Positions 41,758-51,500 of a stretch of 64,000 nt of DNA are shown piece after piece. The notes beneath the pieces were generated by a model. That model had not been told where the DNA came from, did not search any database, and saw only the letters and a list, made by a program, of their open reading frames with translations. The DNA is taken from positions 930,001 to 994,000 of the forward strand of contig NZ_JAFZ01000001.1 of assembly GCF_000526395.1 (NCBI RefSeq), read 5' to 3'. Both the position numbers and the translations under genes were made by a program. Numbering within the stretch: position 1 is the first letter of the stretch; every line of letters begins with the position of its first letter. Source of the DNA: Aminobacterium mobile DSM 12262 (lineage in GTDB: Bacteria > Synergistota > Synergistia > Synergistales > Aminobacteriaceae).

Positions 41758-43082
41758 GGAGAATAAGAAAAAGCATATACAGTGTTGTTGTTTTATGTGG
41801 AGTGCTCTTGGGCTGTGCGGGAACATATTCCAGCGCTCTTGCTTCTGATGAAAAGCCTTTAACTCTCAAAATGGCACTGGAACTGGCAGAAGAGAGAAAC
41901 CTGGATATCCTTTCTGCCAGAGAAGAACTTGTTCGAGCCAAGGGGAAGATAGTTGAAGCTGATGCAGAAGGTCTTCCCACCTTCAATGCTGGAGCCAGCT
42001 ATACACGCCGTGAGGCAGGGAAAGAAGACATCCTTGAAGAAGATGTTTATAGTGCTGGCGTGACCCTCACCCAGCCTCTTTACAAAGGGGGACAAATCAG
42101 GGCGGGGAAGCGGCAAGCCTCCTATGGCCTTTTACAAGCTGAAAACTTTTACAAGGAAACCAGAGAACAGATAGCTCTTGATGTTTATAATCGTTTCTAT
42201 GCTGTTTTGCTGGAAAAAGAGAATGTAGCTACTGCTGAAGACGCGTTAGCTTTTGCAGAAAAATATCTGGAAGAAGTTAAGAAAAAACGGGTACTGGGCC
42301 TGGCTACGGGGCTTGAAATTACCCGCGCTGAGAAACAACTTGCAGAAAATAGATCGGCATTGATTCGGGCAACGAATAACCTTAAAACTGCCCACCTCGA
42401 TCTTTTTGAACTATTGAATCTCGCTCCTGACGCTTCGTATATGGTACAGGGGAAAATAGCGTATGTTCCTATAGATGGAGGAGATCCGGCTCTCTCTTTA
42501 GCGAAGGCGCTTGAACTCCGCCCAGAATTGTTAAGAGCTAAAAACCTGGTTAAGGAGCGGGAGCAGTCGGTAGAGATAGCTAAAAGTGGACTAAGGCCTT
42601 CTGTATCTGTATCAGGATCGTATCGTTACGATGATCCGAACCAGACAGGATACGATAAAAAAGATACGTGGCTCGCTCGCCTAAATGTTGATATTCCCAT
42701 CATAGATAGCGGTACCACCCATGGGCGAGTGGTTCAGCAAACAGCCTTGTTGGAACAGGCAAAAAGAGGGGTAGAAAAAAAAGAAGAGGCTATTCGAACA
42801 GAAGTACAGTCTGTATATTTAGATTTAGATACGGCTGCTCAAGTTTTAAAAGAGGCTAAAGTGAATTTTGATTTGGCAAAAGAGACCCTTCGTCTTGCGG
42901 AAGTTGGATATAGGGAGGGCGTGGGTATTCAGCTTGATGTTTTAAATGCCCGGGCCTCGTTAACCCAAGCTATGCAGGAACACTCTGCAGCTCTTCGAAA
43001 CTATGCGTATACAGTTGTCCGTCTCAAAAAGGCGGAAGGGATTTTAGTAGACGAACCAGTTCTTTCTTCCATAGAGGAGTGA
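41754..43082 (+). CDS. TolC-family outer-membrane efflux protein
   Basis: 442 residues, overlapping the RND gene by 4 nt. It has a signal peptide with a possible lipobox LLGC (Cys21), so it may be lipid-anchored; cleavage after SSALA is the alternative. Two tandem OEP repeats with long helices, each starting with a TLKMALELA-like or SLAKALELRPEL stretch, form the periplasmic tunnel and barrel. It is the exit channel of the tripartite pump and supports a double-membrane cell envelope. Confidence 0.93.
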   Translation: MRRIRKSIYSVVVLCGVLLGCAGTYSSALASDEKPLTLKMALELAEERNLDILSAREELVRAKGKIVEADAEGLPTFNAGASYTRREAGKEDILEEDVYSAGVTLTQPLYKGGQIRAGKRQASYGLLQAENFYKETREQIALDVYNRFYAVLLEKENVATAEDALAFAEKYLEEVKKKRVLGLATGLEITRAEKQLAENRSALIRATNNLKTAHLDLFELLNLAPDASYMVQGKIAYVPIDGGDPALSLAKALELRPELLRAKNLVKEREQSVEIAKSGLRPSVSVSGSYRYDDPNQTGYDKKDTWLARLNVDIPIIDSGTTHGRVVQQTALLEQAKRGVEKKEEAIRTEVQSVYLDLDTAAQVLKEAKVNFDLAKETLRLAEVGYREGVGIQLDVLNARASLTQAMQEHSAALRNYAYTVVRLKKAEGILVDEPVLSSIEE

Positions 43083-43089
43083 TGGCGTA

Positions 43090-44253
43090 GTGAAATTCAA
43101 AAAGAAAATTATTATTCCTTTCATCTTTATAGTCGCTGTACTTGCATGGCTTATCTGGGGGCCGTTAAAAGATAAACCTGAAGCTTCACAGAGCGTTCCT
43201 TCTCATCTTCCAGAAGTGGCCAAAGTTGTTGCTGTCCCTGTAAAGGAAATGCCACTGCTACGCCAAGGGTTTGAGGAGACATGTTCTATTGAAGCTATAG
43301 AGCGTGTTACTCTCTACCCTAAAGTAACGGGGCGTCTTGAGGAGCTCCGAGCCCATCAGGGCGATAAAGTTCAGAAAGGGCACGTCATAGCCGTTCTGGA
43401 TCATCGTGACATAGATGCCCAAATTGCGTCATTAAAGGCGGGAATTGTTGTGTCTGAAGCTCAGGTAGCGGAAGCGCGAGCAGCTCTTAACAACGCGAAG
43501 GTAGAGTGGGAACGCTATCAGCGCCTCGTTAAAGAGGGGTATGCAACGCAACAGCAACTAGACAACAAAGAGACCGCCTATCTTCAGGCTGAAGCTCGCT
43601 CTCAACTGGCGAAGGCTTCGGTAGATCAGACACGGGCGCAGCTTCAAAACTTGGAAGTTTCCTTGTCTGAGTACTCCATAAAGGCCTCTATTAATGGGAT
43701 TGTATTGAACGATTACGCTCATACGGTAGGCACAATGATGACACCCTCTACTGCCGTTGCCGAGATTGCGAATGTAGATACTCTTAAGGCTGTGGTTCGG
43801 GTTCCTGAATCGAGAGCTTTTTCTCTCTCTAAAGGCATGGTGGGCCTTATAAAAGCAGATGGGCTTGGAGATGGGGTTTTTGAGGGTAAAATAGCACGAA
43901 TGAGCCCTTTCGTAAAAGAGGACACTCGCACGGTTCAGGTTGAGTTCTTTATTGATAACAGAAAAAGCGGTTATCAATTACGTCCAGGAATGTTTGCGAG
44001 GGTTTTCATGGTTCAAGAGGAGCGGCCTGAAGCCCTTGTTGTTCCTCCAGAAGCTCTTTTTACGAATAGTGAAAGTCCATCTGTCCTCTTAGTTGAGGAT
44101 GGGAAAGTTAAACATACACCAGTCTCTTTGGGGTTAAAAACTGACACGGCGGTACAGATTACGGAGGGAGTAAAAGAAGGAGATCTCGTTATTATCTCTG
44201 GTGGAAATCACCTTCAGACAGGGAACCCGGTAGAAGTTTCCGTCCGGGAATAA
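43090..44253 (+). CDS. RND efflux periplasmic adaptor (membrane fusion protein)
   Basis: 387 residues from GTG 43090. An N-terminal hydrophobic helix anchors it in the inner membrane. The split lipoyl domain (LEELRAHQGDKVQKGHVIAVLD and a later SINGIVLNDYAHTVG half), helical hairpin (about 120-195), beta-barrel and membrane-proximal domains appear in the usual order. It bridges the pump and channel. The operon order here is regulator-pump-channel-adaptor, unlike the more usual adaptor-first order. Confidence 0.93.
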   Translation: MKFKKKIIIPFIFIVAVLAWLIWGPLKDKPEASQSVPSHLPEVAKVVAVPVKEMPLLRQGFEETCSIEAIERVTLYPKVTGRLEELRAHQGDKVQKGHVIAVLDHRDIDAQIASLKAGIVVSEAQVAEARAALNNAKVEWERYQRLVKEGYATQQQLDNKETAYLQAEARSQLAKASVDQTRAQLQNLEVSLSEYSIKASINGIVLNDYAHTVGTMMTPSTAVAEIANVDTLKAVVRVPESRAFSLSKGMVGLIKADGLGDGVFEGKIARMSPFVKEDTRTVQVEFFIDNRKSGYQLRPGMFARVFMVQEERPEALVVPPEALFTNSESPSVLLVEDGKVKHTPVSLGLKTDTAVQITEGVKEGDLVIISGGNHLQTGNPVEVSVRE

Positions 44254-44302
44254 CCACACTTCTTGTCATACGCGCGTTCTTTGCTATACGTATAGGTTTC
44301 TT

Positions 44303-44342
44303 CTCCCTGGAGAGGGCTTCTACCTTTTCAGGGAGTTTTTTT
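44303..44342 (+). terminator. Terminator of the efflux operon
   Basis: Stem CTCCCTG/CAGGGAG with a 19-nt loop is followed by seven T. Confidence 0.85.
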
Positions 44343-44390
44343 ATGGTAATGTATATAAATCATGATTCTATTGGAGGCAAAAAATATACA

Positions 44391-46124
44391 ATGAAGCGCA
44401 TTTTTGCAATATGTATTTTATGTACTCTTGCGTTCGGCTGGATAGCTGTTCCCCCTTCAAGAGCAGAAGTGACCCTCCATGAGGAGAAAAAATATGACCC
44501 TATGGAAGTGGTGCAAGCCCTGAATTACTGCACATATTCGTTAAGTAAAATAGTTTCGTACAACGACAAGGTAGTACTTACCTTCGAGTATGACAATATC
44601 ATTAATAATCTCAATCTCAATGCTATTCCTGATGAGGAAATTGTTAAACTTCTTGCGAAGTTAATGGACACATTGAAAGATGAGATTATCTCTGATCGGA
44701 AAAGAGAACGCCTGCAGAGAAGTTACCAAAAGAAGATGGAGCGCACTTTTTTTAATCTGTTAGCAGGGGTAAAAGTCTCTCCCTCTGATGTGGTTTCAGC
44801 GGCAGTAACCGCGGTCTCTTCTATGGGCTCCATGTATGTCAACTACCAACGGCAGCTTGAAGAATACAAGACAGAAAATGAACTTATGATCGAGTCGCTT
44901 GATGACGAAAAACTCAACTCTCTCAACGTCATTCGCAAAGATCTTCTAACGGCCTCCTGGTCTATTATCAAGAAGTACAATCTTGACGATCACTATCGTC
45001 TAACTGAAAAACAAATTAATGAATTTGTAGAGAGCGTAAAGGCAGGGAACTCTGATATTCAGCACCGTAGGTTAGAGCGTCTGCTTCGCGATAACACGGC
45101 TTTTGAAGCATTTCCTCCTTTTTGGTATCACTTTGCTCTCTCTAAGCAAAATGATGCCGATTTTGTGCACTCATGCCTCGATAAATTTCTATCGACACAT
45201 CGTCCCATTTTCCGTAAAGATCCTCTGTGGGCGAGTGTATTAATGGAAAAAATTCGCCTCAATGGAACCCGTGACCATCAACAAGTTCTTTCGGACCTTG
45301 AAGAAATTATTCGACAGTCACACAATGCAGACTGGCAAAATTTCCTGTTTGCAGGTGTAACTTACGCTCAGCTCGATAAGATGGACGAGGCAAAAGATTG
45401 TTTGCAGAGAAATATAGATAACGGATACGAAGTCTCCCTTAATAGCAGAATTCTTGCGGAAACCTTGTATGAAGGGGGAGCACAAAGTGAGTTTGAAAAT
45501 ATTTTGAAAAAAGCTATTACTGATAATCGGATAAGCAATAGTGATAAGCTCTACCTTATCGGACGCTGTAAAAACGTAACGTACCTGAATCGTTTCCGCG
45601 AGGAGATTGGCGAAATTCGCTTGATTGCCATGAATGAAGCGGGAGTTACTGAAATTATGAACCCGACATATTTGCTTACAATCCCAATTAAATGGCTTAT
45701 AGAAGATGCCCCCTTCGATGTGCGGCTCTTCAACGAAACCATCGATCGCTCCCATCACTTCGAGTCTTTAGATGATAAAGATTTAGTGGTAAGCGAGAAA
45801 AAAAAGAGGGTAGCCATTAAATTTCCAGAACCTGACCACACTGTGGCTCGTAAACCTGAAAAGGTTTTATCTGTAAATATACGGCACCCTATGATCGATA
45901 TGACCCTCTGCTATGCGCTGGAAAAGAAAGATATTGGTAGGGCGGCTAAAACAACTTTGGAAGCCTTTATTCCTTTCTACTCTGAAGTTTTAGGAACGTA
46001 CCGCCTCACAGAAGTTCTCTTTATGGGGGATCGATATATTTTTACTCAAAAGGGATTTACTCTGGAACAGGGTGACGGAACGCAAAACAAAACAACGCAG
46101 GAGAAAGGAACTCAAAACCAGTAG
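44391..46124 (+). CDS. Large exported protein of unknown function
   Basis: 577 residues from ATG 44391; GGAGG lies 14 nt upstream, rather far. A clear Sec signal peptide (MKRIFAICILCTLAFGW... cut near PSRAEV) sends it to the periplasm. The mature protein is helical and charged: residues about 60-230 look like a long alpha domain, 230-400 have TPR-like spacing (DWQNFLFAGVTYAQLDKMDEAKDC), then a smaller C-terminal domain and a polar Gln/Thr/Lys tail. No known catalytic motif. It lies behind the efflux operon but has its own terminator on each side. Confidence 0.7.
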   Translation: MKRIFAICILCTLAFGWIAVPPSRAEVTLHEEKKYDPMEVVQALNYCTYSLSKIVSYNDKVVLTFEYDNIINNLNLNAIPDEEIVKLLAKLMDTLKDEIISDRKRERLQRSYQKKMERTFFNLLAGVKVSPSDVVSAAVTAVSSMGSMYVNYQRQLEEYKTENELMIESLDDEKLNSLNVIRKDLLTASWSIIKKYNLDDHYRLTEKQINEFVESVKAGNSDIQHRRLERLLRDNTAFEAFPPFWYHFALSKQNDADFVHSCLDKFLSTHRPIFRKDPLWASVLMEKIRLNGTRDHQQVLSDLEEIIRQSHNADWQNFLFAGVTYAQLDKMDEAKDCLQRNIDNGYEVSLNSRILAETLYEGGAQSEFENILKKAITDNRISNSDKLYLIGRCKNVTYLNRFREEIGEIRLIAMNEAGVTEIMNPTYLLTIPIKWLIEDAPFDVRLFNETIDRSHHFESLDDKDLVVSEKKKRVAIKFPEPDHTVARKPEKVLSVNIRHPMIDMTLCYALEKKDIGRAAKTTLEAFIPFYSEVLGTYRLTEVLFMGDRYIFTQKGFTLEQGDGTQNKTTQEKGTQNQ

Positions 46125-46160
46125 ACATCCCTTCCAATCGGAATAATAAAGATGATGACC

Positions 46161-46194
46161 AACAGAGCTGTTTTTTAGAGCAGCTCTGTTTTTT
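46161..46194 (+). terminator. Terminator after the exported protein gene
   Basis: Stem ACAGAGCTG/CAGCTCTGT with a loop of ten bases, then a run of T. Confidence 0.88.
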
Positions 46195-46410
46195 GTTGCA
46201 ATTGACAAAAGAGATTGAAGATTCTATTATTGATGAAGGAAAAACTTCATAAAAATAGAATATAAGTAGCGTATACTTCTTTTTGTGCACAACGAAATTA
46301 TTCTTCAGCTTTCTCTCCGTTTTTCCACTTTAAGGCTTTTTCTCTGTAAGTTCCGGCCAGGTTGTTACAGAGAGAGTATGTTGTCAAAACACAGAGAGGG
46401 GATGATTTGT

Positions 46411-47760
46411 GTGCCGGAATATGGAGCTATGATTCCTCGTAGTTATAAGACGGCTTTAAAAAAGGCGGTCAGGGGGGAAGGAATTTATATTTTTGATGAA
46501 GATAAGAAGCCCTATATTGACGGTTGTAGCGGGGCCTTACTTTCCAGTGTGGGGCATGGGAACAGAGAGATAGCTGATGCTATCTATAAACAGCTTACGA
46601 CTCTTGAATTTGCTCACCCTTCGCGATGGTATAACGAAGCAACTATGGAAGCGTCAAAAGAAGTGGCATCGATGTCCCCAGAGGAACTGAACTACGTATG
46701 GCTTGTAAGTGGCGGGAGCGAGGCCATAGAATCGGCTCTCAAGCTGGCCAGACAGTACTTTGTAGAACGAGATGGGGTTAGTTCCGCTAAATATGTAATG
46801 ATTGCGCGATGGAACTCCTATCATGGAAGCACGATTGGTACCATGGGCTTAGCCGGCAGTATGGCTCGGCGGCGAACCTTTTATCCTCTCTATCAAGATT
46901 ATCCTAAAATAGCTTCTCATTATTGTTATCGTTGTCCCTTCGGATTATCGTATCCTTCCTGCGATATTCGTTGTGCCTATGATCTCGAACATGAAATTCG
47001 GAAAATCGGTGCTCAATATATTGCTGCCTTTGTAGCTGAACCGATTGTTGGTTCTACTGTTGGAGGACTCCACCCACCTAAGGAATATTGGCCGATAGTA
47101 CGGGATATTTGCTCAAAATATGATGTGCTTCTCATTGCTGATGAAATCATGACAGGCATTGGGCGGACAGGGAAAAACTTTTGTTTGAACCATTGGAACG
47201 TTGTGCCCGATATGATTTGTTCAGCAAAAGCTCTGTCTGGTGGCTATTCTCCAGTAGGTGCTCTCATCGTGAAGGATGAAATTATTGAAACTCTAAAGGA
47301 AGGTAGCGGAGCTTTTCAGCATGGTCACACGTATAACGCAAATCCAGTAACTGCCGCAGCTGTTACGGCAACTCTCCGATTAATCAAACGAGAAGGATTG
47401 GTAGAAAATGCTTATATTCAAGGAGAGAGACTTGGTAAAAAACTACAGAGCCTCTACGAGATACCTATTGTAGGTGATGTTCGGGGAATGGGGCTCATGA
47501 GGGGTATTGAAATAGTAGCGGATCCTGCCACTCGCCAAGCCTTCCCATCTCCAGTCAATGCTGCAGGTGTGGTAACAAACGAATGCTTAAAGCAAGGGCT
47601 TGTTGTTTACCCCGGTCGAGGACAAATAGATGGCATAGAGGGAGATCAGTTTTTAGTAGCGCCTCCCTTAATAGTAACAGAGCAAGATGTAGACGAAATC
47701 TTTACTCGTTTAGAGAAAGGGCTGAGGGCAGCGAGAGACATATTGCTGCCTAGACAATAA
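46411..47760 (+). CDS. Class III PLP aminotransferase
   Basis: 449 residues. GTG 46411 lies 9 nt after AGAGAGGGG; ATG 46378 or 46402 are other possible starts. Class III features: WLVSGGSEAIESALKLARQ for PLP phosphate, NSYHGSTIGTMGL, LLIADEIMTGIGRTG with the pyridine-binding Asp, and the lysine in CSAKALSGGYSPVGA. The class acts on omega-amino groups or on beta-alanine, GABA and similar substrates. A cysteine cluster (CYRCPFGLSYPSCDIRC, about residue 170) is notable. It opens a cluster with TRAP uptake, CoA-transferase and thiolase genes. Confidence 0.88.
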   Translation: MPEYGAMIPRSYKTALKKAVRGEGIYIFDEDKKPYIDGCSGALLSSVGHGNREIADAIYKQLTTLEFAHPSRWYNEATMEASKEVASMSPEELNYVWLVSGGSEAIESALKLARQYFVERDGVSSAKYVMIARWNSYHGSTIGTMGLAGSMARRRTFYPLYQDYPKIASHYCYRCPFGLSYPSCDIRCAYDLEHEIRKIGAQYIAAFVAEPIVGSTVGGLHPPKEYWPIVRDICSKYDVLLIADEIMTGIGRTGKNFCLNHWNVVPDMICSAKALSGGYSPVGALIVKDEIIETLKEGSGAFQHGHTYNANPVTAAAVTATLRLIKREGLVENAYIQGERLGKKLQSLYEIPIVGDVRGMGLMRGIEIVADPATRQAFPSPVNAAGVVTNECLKQGLVVYPGRGQIDGIEGDQFLVAPPLIVTEQDVDEIFTRLEKGLRAARDILLPRQ

Positions 47761-47793
47761 GAGTAGGGTAACTCGCAAAAGGAGGGTCTAAGT

Positions 47794-48747
47794 ATGAAGA
47801 AAAAATGGATAGCCCTGATAGCGGTTCTAGCTCTCATTGCTTTGGGCGCTACAGCAGCAGCCGTAACCTTTATCACCATAGGGTCTGGTGGGGTTGGCGG
47901 AACCTACTATCCCTTGGGTGGAGCTATGGCAGAGATACTCACCAAAGCGGATATTGGCGTGAAAGCTACTTCGCGCTCAACAGCTGCCTCGAAAGAAAAT
48001 TGTCGTCTTGTAGCATCTGGAAAAGCCCAGATAGGAATGTCTATGGGGTCTACTTTGTACCAAGCTTATACAGGTACCGAAGCCTTTGAACAAGATGGAA
48101 AACTGCCGTTGAGAATTCTTATGCATATGTACCCTGCCCCCCAGCATCTTGTAACTACAACAAAAACAGGCATTAAATCTTTTGGAGATATTAAAGGTAA
48201 AAAGGTGTCTGTGGGAGCCCCTGGCGGAGGAGATCAAATATTAAGCAATATTATCCTTAATGCTGCTGGAATTGATCCGGATAAAGACATTCAAAAACAG
48301 CAACTTACACAGCCTGAGGGCGTTATGGCTCTGAAAGATGGCAATATAGACGCCGTATTTTGGAACTTTGCAGCTCCAGGGTCGGCAGTACTGGAGGTAG
48401 CGGCTGTTCGGGATATAGTATTGATTCCTCTCCCTCAAGATGTAGTGAATAACATCGTGGAGAAAAATCCATTCCTCTTCTCGTACAACATAGCGAAAGG
48501 GACATATCCAGGTATTGACGAAGACATCCTCACTGTCGCCGATGGCAACTTTCTTGTTGTGCGCGAAGATATGCCAGAAGAGCTTGGATATAACCTCGTA
48601 AAAACAATTATTGAAAAAGCGAAAGCTTTTATGGATGTAACCCAGCAGGCATCTCATTTTGTCCCCAAAGAAGCGAGTGTAGGAATAATCCCCTTTACGT
48701 CAGGATCCATTAAATATTTTAAAGAACAAGGCATAGATATGAAATAA
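47794..48747 (+). CDS. TRAP transporter solute-binding protein, TAXI family
   Basis: 317 residues with a Sec signal peptide (cut after about residue 25). The mature start FITIGSGGVGGTYYPLGGAMAE is the TAXI-family signature. Two alpha/beta lobes form the periplasmic binding site. TAXI receptors usually bind glutamate, 2-oxoglutarate or other carboxylates. It is followed, after an 11-bp intercistronic hairpin, by the fused permease gene. Such hairpins often keep receptor mRNA more abundant than the permease message. Confidence 0.92.
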   Translation: MKKKWIALIAVLALIALGATAAAVTFITIGSGGVGGTYYPLGGAMAEILTKADIGVKATSRSTAASKENCRLVASGKAQIGMSMGSTLYQAYTGTEAFEQDGKLPLRILMHMYPAPQHLVTTTKTGIKSFGDIKGKKVSVGAPGGGDQILSNIILNAAGIDPDKDIQKQQLTQPEGVMALKDGNIDAVFWNFAAPGSAVLEVAAVRDIVLIPLPQDVVNNIVEKNPFLFSYNIAKGTYPGIDEDILTVADGNFLVVREDMPEELGYNLVKTIIEKAKAFMDVTQQASHFVPKEASVGIIPFTSGSIKYFKEQGIDMK

Positions 48748-48766
48748 GTCTCCCTTTATTAATATT

Positions 48767-48794
48767 AAGCGGGAGAGCTCAGACTCTCCCGCTT
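48767..48794 (+). promoter_or_regulatory. Intercistronic hairpin between TAXI receptor and permease
   Basis: A perfect 11-bp stem AAGCGGGAGAG/CTCTCCCGCTT with loop CTCAGA and no T run. It is unlikely to terminate fully and more likely protects the 3' end of the receptor message. Confidence 0.8.
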
Positions 48795-48823
48795 AAGGGG
48801 GGATTAGACTGGGGGGAAGCTCA

Positions 48824-50776
48824 ATGACAGATCCTTCAACACTTTCACCGAAGGATGTACAGCCAGTAGAAGTGGAAATGGATTCAAAAAAACGGGATCT
48901 CCACGGTTGGCGATATTTGGTAGTAGCTTTCCTAGCCTTATCTGCATCTATTTTTCATCTTTATACAGCTGTATCCGGATTGCGTTCGGCTATGTATCAG
49001 CGAAGCATACATTGGCTCTTTATGGGGGCTCTTATGTTTCTTCTTTATCCCGTGTCGAGAAAAAGGCCTAAAAACAGTATTGATTGGTGGGATTGGATAT
49101 TAGCAGGGCTCCTTATAGCGGGATGTCTCAATATTATTCTTAATTGGGAAGCAATTACCATACGGGAAGGGGCACCTATCCCCTCCGATATTTATTGGGG
49201 CACAGTCATGGTTCTTCTCGTTCTAGAAGGAACACGAAGATCTATGGGGCTTCCTTTGCCTATTATGGCTACTATAGCCCTGCTGTACGCCTTTTTAGGG
49301 CCCTACTTCCCTGGTATTCTAGCCCATGGAGGTTTTGCCCTTGAAGAAATAGCACCTTTCCAATATTTGCGTACAGACGGCATATTTGGAGTCCCCTTGG
49401 GAGTTTCTGCCTCCTTTATATTTCTATTCGTCTTGTTCGGAGCGGTTCTTAACGTTTCTGGAGCGGGACAATTTTTTATCGATCTCTCCATAGCTTTAAC
49501 AGGAAAAAGTCGCGGCGGTCCCGCAAAAGCGGCGGTTGTTGCCAGTGCCCTTATGGGAACTGTCTCTGGTAGTTCTGTGGCGAATACAGTTACGACAGGG
49601 GCTTTTACAATCCCTCTTATGAAAAGAGCGGGGTACAAATCTGAATTTGCCGGTGCTGTTGTAGCGGCAGCCTCTACAGGCGGGCAGGTTATGCCACCTG
49701 TAATGGGGGCGGCAGCTTTTATTATGGCCCAGTTTTTAGGAATCTCTTATTGGGACATTGTTGTAGCGGCCGCTATTCCAGCAGCCCTGTATTTCTTTTC
49801 CATATGGGCCATGGTTCATTTCAGGGCCGGGAAGAGGGGTATTCGCGCCATGACAAACGAAGAAGTGCCTAAAATCGGCCCAGTACTCCGAGAGGGATGG
49901 CATCTTTTAATACCTATCATTACTCTTATTGCTTTTCTTGCTACTGGATATTCGGCTGTAAAAGCGGTCTTTTGGTCGATCCTTTGTCTTATAGGGGCAT
50001 CGTGGTTGGGAGAGAAGAAATATCGGATGACGCCCCAACGCGTCCTCGACGCTCTTATTAATGGAGCTATTGGCGCTGTAGATGTGGCAGCGGCATGTGC
50101 CTGTTCCGGCATCGTTATTGGCGTTATCGGCATTACTGGCGTTGGCCTTGCTTTCTCTTCTTTTGTCATGAGCCTTTCTTACGGAATCCTCCCCTTAGCT
50201 CTTGTTTTGACCATGATCGGATCTATTATCCTCGGCATGGGAGTCCCTACCACAGCTCAATATATCATTACGTCTACACTGGCAGCGCCAGCGCTGGCTC
50301 AGATGGGAGTCCCCATGATGTCCGCCCATCTTTTTTGCCTTTACTTTGGCGTTTTAGCAGACGTAACCCCCCCTGTGGCACTCGCTACCTACGCAGCAGC
50401 CGGAATAGCTCGTTCTAACGCAATGAAAACTGGATTTACAGCGTTAGTGGTTGCTGTGGCAGGGTTTATTGTCCCCTACATGTTTGTGTACAACAGCTAC
50501 CTCCTATTTCAAGGCAGCATCGTCAAAATTATTATCGGATGTGTCACTGCATTCCTGGGGATTATTGGACTGGCAGCAGGAGTTCAGGGCTATTTTGTTA
50601 CCCATCTCCCTCTCTGGGGAAGGGCTGCATTACTTGCAGTTCCTTTTTTGCTCATCCACCCAGCCCTTATATCTAATTGCATAGCCGTGGGAATCATTGG
50701 GTCTATGTACTTTATTCAGAGACGAAGAGCTTCTCGTATCGTCTCTCCTGTATTTGAAAAGACAGAACAACAATAA
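48824..50776 (+). CDS. TRAP transporter fused permease (DctQM type)
   Basis: 650 residues with about 17 hydrophobic helices. The first 150 residues correspond to the small DctQ subunit, joined to a DctM-type large subunit with conserved GTVSGSSVANTVTTG and GGQVMPPVMGAAAF loops and a later GMGVPTTAQYII. Fused permeases are usual for TAXI systems. It imports the receptor's ligand with a sodium or proton gradient. It lies 16 nt before the first CoA-transferase gene, so import and catabolism are co-expressed. Confidence 0.93.
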   Translation: MTDPSTLSPKDVQPVEVEMDSKKRDLHGWRYLVVAFLALSASIFHLYTAVSGLRSAMYQRSIHWLFMGALMFLLYPVSRKRPKNSIDWWDWILAGLLIAGCLNIILNWEAITIREGAPIPSDIYWGTVMVLLVLEGTRRSMGLPLPIMATIALLYAFLGPYFPGILAHGGFALEEIAPFQYLRTDGIFGVPLGVSASFIFLFVLFGAVLNVSGAGQFFIDLSIALTGKSRGGPAKAAVVASALMGTVSGSSVANTVTTGAFTIPLMKRAGYKSEFAGAVVAAASTGGQVMPPVMGAAAFIMAQFLGISYWDIVVAAAIPAALYFFSIWAMVHFRAGKRGIRAMTNEEVPKIGPVLREGWHLLIPIITLIAFLATGYSAVKAVFWSILCLIGASWLGEKKYRMTPQRVLDALINGAIGAVDVAAACACSGIVIGVIGITGVGLAFSSFVMSLSYGILPLALVLTMIGSIILGMGVPTTAQYIITSTLAAPALAQMGVPMMSAHLFCLYFGVLADVTPPVALATYAAAGIARSNAMKTGFTALVVAVAGFIVPYMFVYNSYLLFQGSIVKIIIGCVTAFLGIIGLAAGVQGYFVTHLPLWGRAALLAVPFLLIHPALISNCIAVGIIGSMYFIQRRRASRIVSPVFEKTEQQ

Positions 50777-50792
50777 AAGGGAGGTTCTGCAT

Positions 50793-51500
50793 ATGCCCAA
50801 AAAAACTATTAAACCAGTTATGTCGGCAGAAGAGGCAGTGCGATACGTTAAGCCTGGAGCCTCGTTGATGGTAGGTGGTTTTAATTACGGTGGGGTTCCC
50901 TACACCCTGGTAGACGCATTAGCTTCTACTGACATCAATAACTTGCATCTTATTGCGAATGACACTGTATATGCGAATGAAAAATATCCCAAAGGGGTTG
51001 GTCATGGGAAGCTCGTTGTAAATGGGCAGATTCGTAAGGTAACAGCCTCTCATATCGGTCTGAATAAAGAGACTCAGCGTTTGTTCAACGAAAGCAAACT
51101 TGAGCTTGAACTTGTTCCTCAGGGCAGCTTTGTTGAACGTATTCGGGCCGGAGGCTTTGGGTTAGGAGGAATTTTAACGCCCACTGGCGTTGGTACGTGT
51201 TATGAGGAAGGAAAACAAATTATAGAGGTTGAGGGGGAAAGATATATTTTAGAGCTACCGTTACGGGCAGATGTAGCCTTCATTCGTGCCTATCGAGCCG
51301 ATCGGTGTGGAAACTTAACTTACTTTGGAACCAACAGAAACTTCAATCCCATAATGGCTACTGCAGCCGATATTGTTATCGCCGAAGTAGACTCCATTCT
51401 TAGAGAGGGAGAAATAGATCCCAACGACGTTGTAACTCCTGGAATTCTTGTGGATATTCTTGTTCTGAAAGGAGATGGATACTATGCTTCCAGAACTTGA
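50793..51500 (+). CDS. 3-oxoacid/acetate CoA-transferase, alpha subunit
   Basis: 235 residues from ATG 50793 with GGGAGG upstream. The glycine-rich GASLMVGGFNYGGVP loop and the GFGLGGILTPTGVGT stretch are family I CoA-transferase alpha-subunit signatures. It works as a heterodimer with the next gene product, whose start overlaps this gene by 17 nt. The pair moves CoA between carboxylates such as acetate or butyrate and a 3-oxoacid. Confidence 0.92.
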   Translation: MPKKTIKPVMSAEEAVRYVKPGASLMVGGFNYGGVPYTLVDALASTDINNLHLIANDTVYANEKYPKGVGHGKLVVNGQIRKVTASHIGLNKETQRLFNESKLELELVPQGSFVERIRAGGFGLGGILTPTGVGTCYEEGKQIIEVEGERYILELPLRADVAFIRAYRADRCGNLTYFGTNRNFNPIMATAADIVIAEVDSILREGEIDPNDVVTPGILVDILVLKGDGYYASRT

